DNA from: Actinoplanes palleronii
GTDB taxonomy: Bacteria > Actinomycetota > Actinomycetes > Mycobacteriales > Micromonosporaceae
Length of the DNA: 64,000 nt
Direction: 5' to 3'
Assembly: GCF_016862315.1 (NCBI RefSeq)
Contig: NZ_BOMS01000045.1
Location: 62,001 to 126,000 of the forward strand
Position numbers and translations under genes: made by a program. This document shows positions 42,678 through 52,200 of the stretch, in pieces. Each line of letters begins with the position of its first letter. The stretch's first letter is position 1. The notes beneath the pieces were generated by a model, which did not search any database, was not told where the DNA came from, and was given only the letters and a program-made list of their open reading frames with translations.

Positions 42678-43430
42678 TCAGGCGATCAGGTGCGCGTCGT
42701 GCAGCACCAGCGGCGCCCACCGCGGCGCGCCGCTGGTGCCGTGCTTCGGGTCGACACCGACGAACCGGCCACCGCTGACCCGGGTCATCGTGTGCCGGGC
42801 CGCCCAGTCGACAGTCGTCCGGGCCCGGATCCGCTCCTCGCAGACGTACCCCTCGGTGGTGAAGTCCACCACCGTGGAATGACCGTGCACCTGGGAGAAC
42901 GGCAACGCCTCGATGTCGTCGAGCCAGGACGGGTACAGCCGCGACCCGGCCTCGGCCCACAACGGCCCGTCATAACCCCACAGCAGCGGCTCCGGCCGGG
43001 TGTTCAGCAGCCCCGCCGCGGTCGACGCGGTCACCGGCGCGCCCAGCTCCCGCCAGGTGTCCACGGTCAGCCCGGCGTGACACAGCAGCAACTCCTCACC
43101 GTCGGCGGTGCGCACCGCCGCGGCGACCCGCAACCACTCCCGCAACCACCAGGTGGTCAACCGCGCCGCGTCGTCGACGGCCAGCTCCTGCCGCCAGAAC
43201 CGGGCGCCACCCAGATACTGCGCCTCGTGGTTGCCGAGCAGCTGGATCCACCGGCCGGTCGGCAACCGCTCCTCGACCAGCCGCAGCACCGCCGAGGAGT
43301 CCGGACCCCGATCGACCAGGTCACCGACCTGCACCACGACCGTGTCCGGATCGTCGGCCAGGGGCAGCACCACCCGCTCGAGCTGCTCCGCACAGCCCCC
43401 GACATCCCCGACGATCACGATCCGCGCCAT
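42678..43430 (-). CDS. Metallophosphoesterase (PP2A/bis5-like)
   Basis: 250 residues. Motifs: GDVGGC (the usual DxH reads D-V-G), VGDLVDRGPDS, LGNHEAQYLGG, CHAGL, and VHGHS. Pattern fits serine/threonine phosphatase or Ap4A-hydrolase-like enzymes; the first metal-ligand box is altered (GDVGG where GDIHG is usual). No close relation to the neighbouring YfcE-like gene beyond the fold. Confidence 0.9.
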   Translation of the reverse strand: MARIVIVGDVGGCAEQLERVVLPLADDPDTVVVQVGDLVDRGPDSSAVLRLVEERLPTGRWIQLLGNHEAQYLGGARFWRQELAVDDAARLTTWWLREWLRVAAAVRTADGEELLLCHAGLTVDTWRELGAPVTASTAAGLLNTRPEPLLWGYDGPLWAEAGSRLYPSWLDDIEALPFSQVHGHSTVVDFTTEGYVCEERIRARTTVDWAARHTMTRVSGGRFVGVDPKHGTSGAPRWAPLVLHDAHLIA

Positions 43431-43505
43431 GACGGCGAAGGTACCCGATTGGACATCCGCGCACCGTCGGGAACAATGCCCGGAAGACCAGACCGGGGGA
43501 GACCG

Positions 43506-44099
43506 ATGATCGACTATGACGAGCTGTACCGCACCGGCACCGCGCCCTGGGAGATCGGCCGGCTGCAGCCCGCCATCGCCGCGCTGCTCGAACACGGCGT
43601 GCGCGGACCCCGGGTGCTCGACCTCGGCTGTGGCACCGGCGACCTCGCCGTCATCCTCGCCCGCCGCGGCTACCACGTCACCGGCGTCGACATCTCACCC
43701 GTCGCGATCGAGAAGGCCCGCGCCAAAGCCGACGGCCTGACCGCCACGTTCGAGGTCCAGGACGCCACCGCGCTGACGCTGCCCAAGGCCCACTACGACA
43801 CCGTCTTCGACTGCGGCCTGCTGCACAACCTGCAACGCCACGGTGGCCTCGACGCCTACCTCACCCAGCTGCCCACCCTGGTCGAACCCGGCGGCTTCCT
43901 CTACGTGCTGGCCATCTCCGCCGCGGCCGGCGGCGACTGGGGCGTCACCCGGGAGCTGCTCACCGCATGGTTCGCCGCACCCACCTGGACCAACAACAGC
44001 ATCAAAGACGTCGAGGTGCTCGCCACCGTCGGCGGCGAGCGCCTCACCATGCCCGGCTTCCTGCTCCGCACCTCTCGATCGGCAAAACCCGGCAGTTAA
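43506..44099 (+). CDS. Class I SAM-dependent methyltransferase
   Basis: 197 residues. SAM-binding motif VLDLGCGTGDLAV (37-49), followed by GYHVTGVDISPVAIEKA. Acceptor unknown. The N-terminal Y..GTAPWEIGRLQPAI stretch resembles thiol or small-molecule methyltransferases. ATG at 43506, divergent from the phosphatase. Confidence 0.9.
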   Translation: MIDYDELYRTGTAPWEIGRLQPAIAALLEHGVRGPRVLDLGCGTGDLAVILARRGYHVTGVDISPVAIEKARAKADGLTATFEVQDATALTLPKAHYDTVFDCGLLHNLQRHGGLDAYLTQLPTLVEPGGFLYVLAISAAAGGDWGVTRELLTAWFAAPTWTNNSIKDVEVLATVGGERLTMPGFLLRTSRSAKPGS

Positions 44100-44178
44100 C
44101 GTCCCGTTGAGGCTTTTCAGGTCAAAACCCGGGATTTTTCGTACGAACCTTCAAACACGCGGCGCGGGCTTCACGCTT

Positions 44179-44235
44179 CGAGGCACCGCCGAGAACCAGC
44201 GCCCACCCCCGGGGCTGGCTCCCAGCGGTGCCTCG
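44179..44235. repeat. Palindromic element, copy A
   Basis: CGAGGCACCGC (44179-44189) and GCGGTGCCTCG (44225-44235) form an 11-bp stem. The interior holds CCAGC and GCTGG as an inner stem. It shares the AACCAGC and GGTGCCTC words with the other palindromic elements nearby. Located in the 319-nt gap between convergent genes; bidirectional terminator function is likely. Confidence 0.6.
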
Positions 44236-44276
44236 GAGCCCGTGACACACCCCGGAGAGCCAGCCGCCGAAAGCCA

Positions 44277-44327
44277 GCTGGTCGTCAGGGGTGTGTCCGG
44301 GGCGGTGAGGCACCCCTGACGACCAGC
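44277..44327. repeat. Palindromic element, copy B
   Basis: GCTGGTCGTCAGGGGTG (44277-44293) and CACCCCTGACGACCAGC (44311-44327): perfect 17-bp stem, 17-nt loop. Homologous to the hairpin split by the Tn3 element at 45206, with two adjacent stem positions changed on both arms (CG/CG against TC/GA), so pairing is conserved. Confidence 0.75.
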
Positions 44328-44418
44328 CAGCCAGCCGGGCGGCCTCACGGGGCCGGGCGCGGCTTGTGGCCTGCGGGCAACCGGTTGACCGGAAGTGGAC
44401 ACCTGCCTCGCGCGGAGC

Positions 44419-45150
44419 TCAGCGACCGCGGAAGAACGACACCGCCTCAGCGAGGGCCAGATCGGTCAGCACCGGATCATGCCGGACACCCACATCCCGC
44501 ATGAACGCGTGCTCACCGCCCTGATAGACGTGCACCTCCACGTCATCCAGACCCGCCGCATACAGCGCACCCACCACCAGCAACCGCGCATCCGCCGGCA
44601 CATGCGGATCCCGCGACCCGAACACCACCATCAACCGGCCCTGAATGTCACCGGCCCGCGACAACGAATCCGCGACGTCGCCCCCCAGCCCACCGGTCTG
44701 CAACCCGGTCGGATAGAAACACACCGTCGCCGCCACCCGAGCATCGAACGCCGCCCGGAACGCCAGATGCCCGCCGATGCAGAACCCGGTCACCAGCAGC
44801 TGCGACACGTCCGCACGCTGCTCCAGATAGTCCAGCACCGCCACCCGATCCGCGTCGAACTGCGCCGTCGACGTCGACCCGGCACCCTCCAGGCCCCGCG
44901 CCTTACCCGCATCGTCGAACTCCAGCGCCACCCCGGCCAGCTCACCATGCGGATAGATCTCCGGCACCGCCACCACGAACCCGTCCGACGCCAGCCGCCG
45001 CGCCGTCCGCAACGTCGACTCGGTCAATTGGAAGATGTCGGTGTACAGCACCACCCCCGGCACCACCCCAGCACCGGCCGGGGCGATCACCACCGTACGA
45101 ATATCGCCCGCCGGCGACGGCACCCGGACCTCGTCCTCACGCAGCTTCAT
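44419..45150 (-). CDS. Dienelactone hydrolase family protein
   Basis: 243 residues. Cysteine nucleophile in VTGFCIGGHLAFRAAF (G-x-C-x-G), followed by the Asp in VFGSRDPHVPAD and the His in GGEHAFM: the Cys-Asp-His triad of dienelactone hydrolases. Start taken at the ATG at 45150 (MKLREDEV). Converges with the methyltransferase gene across the palindromic elements. Confidence 0.9.
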   Translation of the reverse strand: MKLREDEVRVPSPAGDIRTVVIAPAGAGVVPGVVLYTDIFQLTESTLRTARRLASDGFVVAVPEIYPHGELAGVALEFDDAGKARGLEGAGSTSTAQFDADRVAVLDYLEQRADVSQLLVTGFCIGGHLAFRAAFDARVAATVCFYPTGLQTGGLGGDVADSLSRAGDIQGRLMVVFGSRDPHVPADARLLVVGALYAAGLDDVEVHVYQGGEHAFMRDVGVRHDPVLTDLALAEAVSFFRGR

Positions 45151-45205
45151 GCTGATCAACCCTAGGGGGTGCCGCACCGGACCGTGGCGCAGCTCCCGGT
45201 CCCCA

Positions 45206-45243
45206 GCTGGTTCTCAGGGGTGCCTCCACGGCGTGAAGGCACC
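45206..45243. repeat. Palindromic element, copy C, interrupted by the transposon
   Basis: Left arm GCTGGTTCTCAGGGGTGCCT (45206-45225), right arm starts AGGCACCCCTGA at 45237 and is broken after 45248. The missing GAACCAGC continues at 52357-52364, past the transposon. Joined, the arms pair perfectly over 20 bp, which reconstructs the empty insertion site. Confidence 0.85.
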
Positions 45244-45248
45244 CCTGA

Positions 45249-45286
45249 GGCCCGCCCGTAGTTTCCAGACCAAAAACAACGCTAAG
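45249..45286 (+). repeat. Tn3-element left inverted repeat
   Basis: 38-bp terminal repeat beginning GGCCCGCCCGTAG and ending ACAACGCTAAG. It matches the reverse complement of 52314-52351 except at two positions (C/T at position 9 and C/G near the inner end). Confidence 0.92.
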
Positions 45287-45401
45287 CAGTTGATCTAGGT
45301 CAGGACCTGGATTGATCGCCTAAGAGGTGGGCCGCTGGATGGCCACTCCCCGGTTTCTCGTCGTTCCGGCATGTGGGATGCGGGACCGGAGACTCACGCG
45401 G

Positions 45402-46460
45402 CTACTCGAGCCGGTTGAGGGGGCGGCCCTGGATCCGGGCGGCCAGCTCGGGGTCGGTCGGGTCGAGCACGCGTGCGGGCCGTGGGCGGACGATCGCCGG
45501 AAGGCCGTCCGCGCGTTGCGCGTGCTCGGCGCGAGCCTGCTCGACGGCGTCCGGGTACGCCCGGGCTTTCTCGTACGCTGCGAGCGCGCGGTAGATGCTG
45601 GCCACACTGGGGTTGCGGCCTTTGCGTTTACCGGTGGGGATGACCAGGTCGGGTTGGATCTGCTCGACGGTCTCGCCGGCCGCGCGCCGGCGCAGCACGG
45701 TGTGCAGCATGTCGTCGGTGATGACCGGGGGCCGGCCGCCGTGCTTGCCTTGGCGGGCGGCGGCGTCGAGGCCTTCGAGGGTGCCTTCGCGGATGTTGTC
45801 GCGTTCGGTCTCGGCGAGGGCGGCGAAGAACGCGAACAGGATCCGGCCCGGCCCGGTCGGGTCGTAGATGCCGGGTAGCGGGCCGGCGAGCATCTCCAGG
45901 ACCAGGCCGTGCGCGACGAGGTGGTCGGCGAGGGCGGTGAGTTCGGCGGCGTCGCGGCCGAGGCGTTTCATCTCGTTGACGGTGAGGATGACCCGGCAGT
46001 GCGGTGCGTGGGCCTTGATCTCGCGGGCCAGCGCGAGCGCCGCCTCGAACTGCGGCCGGACCCGCAGCCGGGTGGAGATCTTCTCGGAGAAGATCTTGTC
46101 GCGGCCGATGCCGTGCGCGGCGAGCGCGTCCAGCTGCGACTGCAGCTCCTGGGTCAGGGTGCTGCACCGGGCGTATCCGATCCGGATGTCGGCGCTTGGG
46201 AGGTCGGCGGGCACCAGCGTCAGCGGTGGGGTGCCGGGCCGCCACGGCTGGCCCGGGCCGCGGTCGGCCGGGGTCAGCACCCGCAAGGCCTTGCTGAGCC
46301 GGCCGACCTTGGTGAACCGACCGGTGTGGTACGAGGTTGCGACCACGCCGGAGCGCGACCGACACGGCGAGCCGGGCTGCGCCAGACAGCGTGGGCAGGG
46401 GCGCCGCTCGACCTCGGCGGCGTCACGCGAGTCAGATTCGCGGTTCTCGGGCTCGACCAT
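45402..46460 (-). CDS. tnpR: Serine resolvase of the Tn3 element with zinc-ribbon-like N-terminus
   Basis: 352 residues from the ATG at 46460. The first ~50 residues hold a C-x2-C-x7-C...H cluster (PCPRCLAQPGSPC) as in short actinobacterial zinc-finger modules. The resolvase domain then starts at IRIGYARCSTLTQELQSQLD, with catalytic Ser100. A C-terminal helix-turn-helix follows (NPSVASIYRALAAYEKARAY). I chose 46460 over the GTG at 46505 because the longer start would run into the res region. It resolves cointegrates at res. Confidence 0.9.
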   Translation of the reverse strand: MVEPENRESDSRDAAEVERRPCPRCLAQPGSPCRSRSGVVATSYHTGRFTKVGRLSKALRVLTPADRGPGQPWRPGTPPLTLVPADLPSADIRIGYARCSTLTQELQSQLDALAAHGIGRDKIFSEKISTRLRVRPQFEAALALAREIKAHAPHCRVILTVNEMKRLGRDAAELTALADHLVAHGLVLEMLAGPLPGIYDPTGPGRILFAFFAALAETERDNIREGTLEGLDAAARQGKHGGRPPVITDDMLHTVLRRRAAGETVEQIQPDLVIPTGKRKGRNPSVASIYRALAAYEKARAYPDAVEQARAEHAQRADGLPAIVRPRPARVLDPTDPELAARIQGRPLNRLE

Positions 46461-46469
46461 GCCGAAATG

Positions 46470-46602
46470 CTCGCACAAACATTTCTCAGAACCCCACCGC
46501 GACACGCTTGCGTGAGAACGTGTTGTGAGAACAGAACCGGCCCGAAATCGCGAGTCGGGGCCGGGCTGCGAGTGCTTTCTCAGAATGGACCGTTTGTGAG
46601 AC
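46470..46602. promoter_or_regulatory. Candidate res site of the Tn3 element
   Basis: Three blocks with paired TGAGA/TCTCA half-sites lie between the resolvase and TetR genes: 46470-46493 (CGCACAAACATTTCTCAGAA), 46511-46535 (CGTGAGAACGTGTTGTGAGA, plus ACA) and 46576-46602 (TTTCTCAGAATGGACC, then GTTTGTGAGA). Number and position fit the I-II-III subsites of a Tn3 res. Confidence 0.65.
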
Positions 46603-46647
46603 CGGGAGCCCTGCCGATGGCGGTGGCCGAATCGGCGGACTGGGCGG

Positions 46648-47340
46648 TCAGTCGGTGCCGTTGTCGGCGCCGCCGAGCCGGAGCATGGCGCGGTAGAGCT
46701 GTGTGGGGGTCAGGGGCGGTTCGGGGAGCGGGTGGGCGCGTTCGGCGCGGAAGCCGTCGAGCATCAGGTACAGGTGGCGGCGCCAGGCGTGCGGGGCGAT
46801 TCCGTCGGTGGCCTCGATGATCCGGCTGTGGGACCAGATGACGAAGGCGAGGTCCTCGGGTACCAGGTCGGGTCGCAGGCGGCCTTGTTCTCGCGCTCGT
46901 TCGACGATGCGTACGCCGAGGTCGTGGATGCGGGTCTGCTGGCCGGCCAGGCAGGCGTTCTCTGGTAGCCGGATCGAGGCGAAGTCGTTGAAGCCCCGGT
47001 CGCGGGCCTGGAGTTCGCACATGGTTTCCAGGAATAGGCACAGCCCTTCCCACGCGTCGTCCATGCTCAGGGCCTGCTCGGCGGCGGCGACCCAGGTCGC
47101 GAGCTTGCCGGCGAATACCTCCTGCACGAGGTCGAGTCGGGCGGGGAAGTGGTTGTAGAGCGTGCCGATGGCCACCCCGGCACGCTTGGCGACCTGCTCC
47201 AGCGAAGCCTGCATCCCCTGCTCGGCGAACACGGCCCGGGCGGCGGCCAGCAGAGCGTCGCGGTTGCGCTGGGCGTCGCGGCGCAGCGGCCGGACGGGAG
47301 CGGAGGCCGCGGTCGCGGCTGGTGCGCGTTCAGGGGACAT
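46648..47340 (-). CDS. TetR family regulator (transposon passenger)
   Basis: 230 residues. Helix-turn-helix region QASLEQVAKRAGVAIGTLYN followed by HFPARLDLVQEVFAGKL. Divergent from the oxidoreductase gene at 47458. Two dyads between the genes (TGAGG-N4-CCTCA) are probable operators, so the cargo is inducible. Ligand unknown. Confidence 0.92.
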   Translation of the reverse strand: MSPERAPAATAASAPVRPLRRDAQRNRDALLAAARAVFAEQGMQASLEQVAKRAGVAIGTLYNHFPARLDLVQEVFAGKLATWVAAAEQALSMDDAWEGLCLFLETMCELQARDRGFNDFASIRLPENACLAGQQTRIHDLGVRIVERAREQGRLRPDLVPEDLAFVIWSHSRIIEATDGIAPHAWRRHLYLMLDGFRAERAHPLPEPPLTPTQLYRAMLRLGGADNGTD

Positions 47341-47358
47341 GCCTCACATCCTACCAAC

Positions 47359-47427
47359 TTGAGGATGACCTCAACTTAAGTGCTACGCTCGCTGAACAAC
47401 ATGAGGTAAGCCTCATTTTGTTCAGCG
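47359..47427. promoter_or_regulatory. Two TetR operators
   Basis: Operator 1: TTGAGGATGACCTCAA (47359-47374). Operator 2: ATGAGGTAAGCCTCAT (47401-47416), extended outwards by CGCTGAACAA (47390-47399) and TTGTTCAGCG (47418-47427) to a 38-bp dyad with one mismatch. Shared core is TGAGG-N4-CCTCA. Confidence 0.85.
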
Positions 47428-47457
47428 ATTCGGCTCTGACCTGGCTCGGGAGACTCA

Positions 47458-48111
47458 ATGAAACTGACCATCGTCGGGGCCAGCGGCCGCACGGGCACGC
47501 ACCTGGCCGAGCAAGCACTCGCCGCTGGGCACGACGTGGTGGCGTTGATGCGTAATCCGGCGAAGCTGACCCTGCGCCACGAACGGCTACAGGCCGTACA
47601 AGGCGAACTCACCGACGAGGCGGCCGTCGCGGACGCCGTCAGGGGCGCTGACGCCGTCCTCGCCGCGCTGAGCCCCGAGATCTTCGGCGGCCCTCGTGAC
47701 CTGCCCCTCACTTCGGGAACGGGCACCATCCTGGCTGCGATGCGCACCCACGGCGTCGGCAGGCTCGTCTACAGCTGGGGGCCGAGCATCCTGATCCCCC
47801 GCAACCCTCTGCTGCGCGCAGTGCGCAGCGCGATTTTTGTCCTGCTGGGGCGGCTGCCCGCCACCCGTTCCATGGTCAACGAGACCGTCGAGGTGGGCGA
47901 GGCCATTCGCGGCTCGGACCGGGACTGGACCCTCGTGGTCGTCACCGCGCCCCATGACGGGCCCGGCACGGGAAGAGTCAAGGTGCGCACCGGGACCGGA
48001 ACCGGGGACCGGGTCGGCTCGCGCATCTCCCGGGCCGACCTCGCGCAGTTCATGCTCGCGCAGGCCGATGACCTGCGATACGCGCGGCAGGAGCTGCGGA
48101 TCAGTAACTGA
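47458..48111 (+). CDS. NAD(P)H-binding oxidoreductase (transposon passenger)
   Basis: 217 residues of the atypical SDR/NmrA-like family. N-terminal motif LTIVGASGRTGTHLAEQAL binds NAD(P). There is no YxxxK pair, as is usual in these flavin-reductase-like proteins. Substrate unknown. First gene of the TetR-controlled cargo. Confidence 0.88.
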   Translation: MKLTIVGASGRTGTHLAEQALAAGHDVVALMRNPAKLTLRHERLQAVQGELTDEAAVADAVRGADAVLAALSPEIFGGPRDLPLTSGTGTILAAMRTHGVGRLVYSWGPSILIPRNPLLRAVRSAIFVLLGRLPATRSMVNETVEVGEAIRGSDRDWTLVVVTAPHDGPGTGRVKVRTGTGTGDRVGSRISRADLAQFMLAQADDLRYARQELRISN

Positions 48112-48247
48112 TCCGGCCCTGCACGCCGCCACGCAGCTGCATGCGGCACCCCGCATATAGCTCACCAACTTCCAGTGGCACTCGGCCCCAACCGAACCCG
48201 CTGGTCACCACCTTGTTCACCACACTCGTGTCATCGAAGGAGAAGAC

Positions 48248-48931
48248 ATGCCCACCATCGCCATCATGGGCGCCGGTCCCGGAATGGGGCTCGCCATCGC
48301 CCAGACCTTCGGCAGCCAAGGCCACCAGGTCGCACTGCTGTCGCGGACCCCGGCCAAGCTCGAGCCGGTCGTCGCCGAACTGACCAGCAAGGGCATCGAC
48401 GCGGCGGCCTTCGCAGCCGACGTGACCGACCGGCCCTCGATCGTCGCCGGCCTCACAGCGGTCAAACAGCGATTCGGGCCGATCGACGTCTTCGAGTACT
48501 CACCGTCCAACCCGGCGCTGCCGATGGCTTCCTCCACCGAGCTGACCCACGACAACGTGCAGATCCAGCTCGACTTCTACGTGCACGGCGCCGTGGCGGC
48601 GGTCAACCAGGTGCTCCCGGAGATGCTCGCCCGAGGCTCGGGCACGATCCTGTTCACCACCGGCGCCTCGTCCGTGCACCCGGAGATGGGCCATGACATG
48701 TTCGGCAACGTCGCGCCGGCCGCGGCGTGGCTGCGCAACTGGGCCCACGGTCTGCACGCCGCCGCCGCTCCCCGAGGAGTGCAGGTCGGCCACATCGCGA
48801 TCGGCGCGTGGATCGGCCGCCAGCCGGGCGCCACCGCCCCCGAAGAGATCGCGCCGCTGTACTGGGACCTGCACACCCACCACGACCAGGTCGAGAAGGT
48901 CTTCTTCCCCAGCGAGCAACCCGCAGTCTGA
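48248..48931 (+). CDS. Short-chain dehydrogenase-like oxidoreductase (transposon passenger)
   Basis: 227 residues. Rossmann motif IAIMGAGPGMGLAIAQTFGS replaces the usual TGxxxGxG. The segments ADVTDRPSIVAGLTAVKQRF and TILFTTGASSVHPEMGHDMF match SDR layout, but the catalytic Tyr-x-x-x-Lys is not evident, so it is an atypical member. 136 nt after the first cargo gene; an AAGGAGAAG site lies upstream. Confidence 0.85.
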   Translation: MPTIAIMGAGPGMGLAIAQTFGSQGHQVALLSRTPAKLEPVVAELTSKGIDAAAFAADVTDRPSIVAGLTAVKQRFGPIDVFEYSPSNPALPMASSTELTHDNVQIQLDFYVHGAVAAVNQVLPEMLARGSGTILFTTGASSVHPEMGHDMFGNVAPAAAWLRNWAHGLHAAAAPRGVQVGHIAIGAWIGRQPGATAPEEIAPLYWDLHTHHDQVEKVFFPSEQPAV

Positions 48932-49155
48932 GTACACGCCGTTGAGCCGCGTACGCCTCTCGGCAGGACGACGAGGCTGATCGAGGAAGAGGTGGAGTGC
49001 AGGCCCTACGGGATCAAGGTGCGTCCGTGGCTGCGGTGACGCGGCCTGCAGATTGCCGCGCTGACTGAACAGCCCAGCACCCTGCTTACCGTTACCGGCC
49101 TGATCAGCCCAGCCAGTCGGCCACCGGCAGCTGCTGCGCCTGAGCCGCATACACC

Positions 49156-49187
49156 GGTGCCCGCCGACCTACCTGTCGGCGGGCACC
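49156..49187. terminator. 13-bp perfect hairpin between cargo and tnpA
   Basis: GGTGCCCGCCGAC (49156-49168), loop CTACCT region, GTCGGCGGGCACC (49175-49187). Lies between the converging cargo and tnpA genes, 18 bp from the tnpA stop. No T tract. Probably a bidirectional terminator. The rest of the 48932-49205 gap shows no gene. Confidence 0.7.
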
Positions 49188-49205
49188 GCCGTCACCGGAG
49201 CCTGG

Positions 49206-52200
49206 TCACCCGATTGCCGCGGCAACCTGGGCCAGGCGCAGCGGCCGGTAGCCGTCGGTGTCGAGTTGGGCGAGTTCGCCGTCGATGTCGACGGAGTGGG
49301 TGCCGTAGAAGTGCACGTTCTCGTGGTGGGTCGGCCAGATGTGCGCCAGGACCTCGTCGTCGACGTCGCGGCCGTCTCGGCGCAGGGCGGCCACGCCGAG
49401 GCCGTGGTATTCCGTTGACCAGCAGACGATCGCGTTGGTGGCCAGGGTGAGGCACCACATCTGCTCGGTCTGCTGCTCGTGGTGCCGGCGCCGGAGCGCT
49501 CCTTCGCTGGCGTACGCGAGGCTGCGGCGCAGGGCGTGCAGGTTCTCGCCCTTGTTCAGCTGCCGGGAGATCCGCCGTCGGTACGTCTCGTCCGCCAGGT
49601 ACCGGGCCGCGTAGACCGTACGGCGCAACGCCCCGTACTCCTTGATCGCGCTGGTCAGCGCGTTCTGCTGCCGCTTCGAGGAGCACAACTTCCCGACCAC
49701 CAGCGCCGCGGTGGCGTGCCCGCCCTGCACACTGGCGGCGACGCGCAGCAGGTCGTCCCACATGTCCGTGATCAGGTCCAGGTTCAGCCGCCGGGTCAGC
49801 AGCGCCCCGGCGCGCGGGTACCGGTCGAGGAAGTCGGCGCGGGGCCCGGCGCGGTACAGGGTGATCTTCCCGAGGTCCCGGATGCGCGGCGAGAGCTGCT
49901 TGCCGACCAGGTCGAACAGGGCGAAGTTGGCCAGGGTCGCACCGTGGGTGTCGGTGGCGTGCTCGAACACGGGCAGGTCGGTCTCGTTGCCCAGCAGGCC
50001 GTCGAGGACATAGTGCGACTCGGGTGCGGTCGCGACGATGACCTTGGTGTCGAAGGTGGAGTGCTGGTCGGAGACGTGGGTGTAGGTGGAGACGCCCTGT
50101 CCGCGGGCGAAGTACCGGGACAGGTGCCGGGCGGTGATGCTCTTGCCTTTGACCGGGAACCGCTGCCCGTCCGAGGACGAGAGGGTGCCCGAGCCGAACG
50201 CGCGGGTCAGTGGAAGCCGGTGGTGGTAGTTGACCACCGCGGCGTTGGCCGCTTCCAGGGTCTCCGGCCGGAAGTACCACTCGGCGGTCCAGGCGAGCAC
50301 GTCGTAGGGCACGCCGCAGGACTCGGCCATCGCGGACAAGCCCATGTTCGTTGCCTCCGCGATGATCACGTACATCAGGTTGCGTTTGAGCTCGGCCGGC
50401 CGGGCGACTTTCCCGCCGGCGTGCACCAGGTGGTCGGTGAACCCGGTCCGGGCGTCGACCTCCACCAGCACGGACGCGATCGGCACCCGCGGCAGCATCC
50501 CGGCCAGCTCAGCACGCAGCGCATCGGCTTCGGCGGGTACATCCTCGGCGGTCAGCGGCGGGATGATCAACTCGCCGTCATCGGTCAGCCGGACCTCGCC
50601 CGGGTTGCCCTTCGCCAGCTGGGTCTCCAGGTCGGCCAGAGCGGTGTGCAACTCGTCGCCGGCCTGGGCGAGCGCGTCGGCGGCCTCGACCGGTTTGCCG
50701 ACCAGGTGGCAGAACTCCACCTTCTGCGGCGCCCACGCCTCGGGGGTAAGCAGGAACGACGCCGGATCGGCGTACCGGCGCGAGCCGGGCACGAAGATGT
50801 CACCGGAGCGCAGCCCGTCGCGCAGTCCGACCAGCACGGCCAGCTCCCAGTACCGGCGGTACGCGGTGACGTCGCCGGCCTGCTCCGCGGCGACCAGGTA
50901 GCCGGCCCACTTCGTCGGCACGAACCCGACCGGCGCGTCGGCCGGCACCTTCCGGGCACCGGTGGCGTACAGACCCGTCAGGATCCCGACGGCCTGCATC
51001 AACTGCTCGGTGCCGGGCCCGCCGTCGAACCCGACTGCGGCCAGCACGGCCGGGGCGAACTGGCGCAGGTACGACATCGACGCGTCCAGCATGCTGAGCT
51101 GACCGTGGTCGCGGGGCAGCCGCTCGCGGCGCTCGGCCCACGCCGCGCGCATCCGGTCCAGGCCGATGCTGGTGCGCAGCATGCCGCCGATCTGCTCGTC
51201 ACCGATCCCGGTGTCGAGCACGATGGTCAAGATCTCGTCCAGCAACGCCTGCCGGTTCTCGCCGCCCTTGGCCCGCTCGGCCAAGGCCTCGGCGACCTTC
51301 TGCTTCGCCGCCGCCTCCCGGCCGGTGATCGCCTGGTCGAACAGCAGCAGCGTCTCGTCGAGCACGTCGACGGCCGACTGCGACAGCAGCGTGAGCAGGA
51401 TCGGGTACCGGCGTTCTGGCTCGCGCCGCTGCAACGCCTGCCCGGTCAGCCGGCGGCCCACGCCGGCCAGGAATCGACGCCGCTCCGCCGGCAGCATCGA
51501 CAGGTCCATGGTGTGCGCGTCGAGGCGCCGCAGGTAGGCCAGTTTCTCCAACTCCGTCTTCACCGCGGCCGGGCTCGACGAGGTCGGCCCCACACCCAGC
51601 CAGGCCAGCGGGGTCCGGCCGAGATAGGCGTCCGGGACCAGCAGCAGGTCCAGCTCGGCGCACCGCCGGTCGGAGAGCAGGTGCTTCACCCGCGCCCAGG
51701 TCTCCGACCTTGCGTAAGCCCTGGCCGCGGCCACCCGCCGCAGCAGCAGGATCACCCCGGGCCGAAGCACCCGGGACGACAGCAGGTACTCGCAGGCCAG
51801 CCGGAACAGCAGCTTCGGCGAGTCGTGCTCCATCGCCCGGGCGAACAGGAACTCGTCGAGGTCCTTCCACTCGGCGGTGTCCATAGACCGCCAGCCGGCG
51901 TAGCCGGCCACCTCCCGCAGATGATCCGTACGGGTCTGCTCGCGCTCGCCGTACCCGCGCAGCTCGCCCATCGCGATCCCGAGCCGCTGCGACAACCGGC
52001 CCACCACGGCGTCCGGCGCCAACGCCACCTCATCGGGTACGAACCCGAGCCACGGCAGCGTGCACAGCTGGACCGCCACGCCCAGCACGTTGCGGCCGGT
52101 GCGGAACTGGCGCACGAACGCCTCGTCCGCGCCGGTCAACGTGAAGTACCGGATCAGCTCGGCCCGGTTGATCTCCGGGAAGCCCCGAAGCCGCGCCAGT

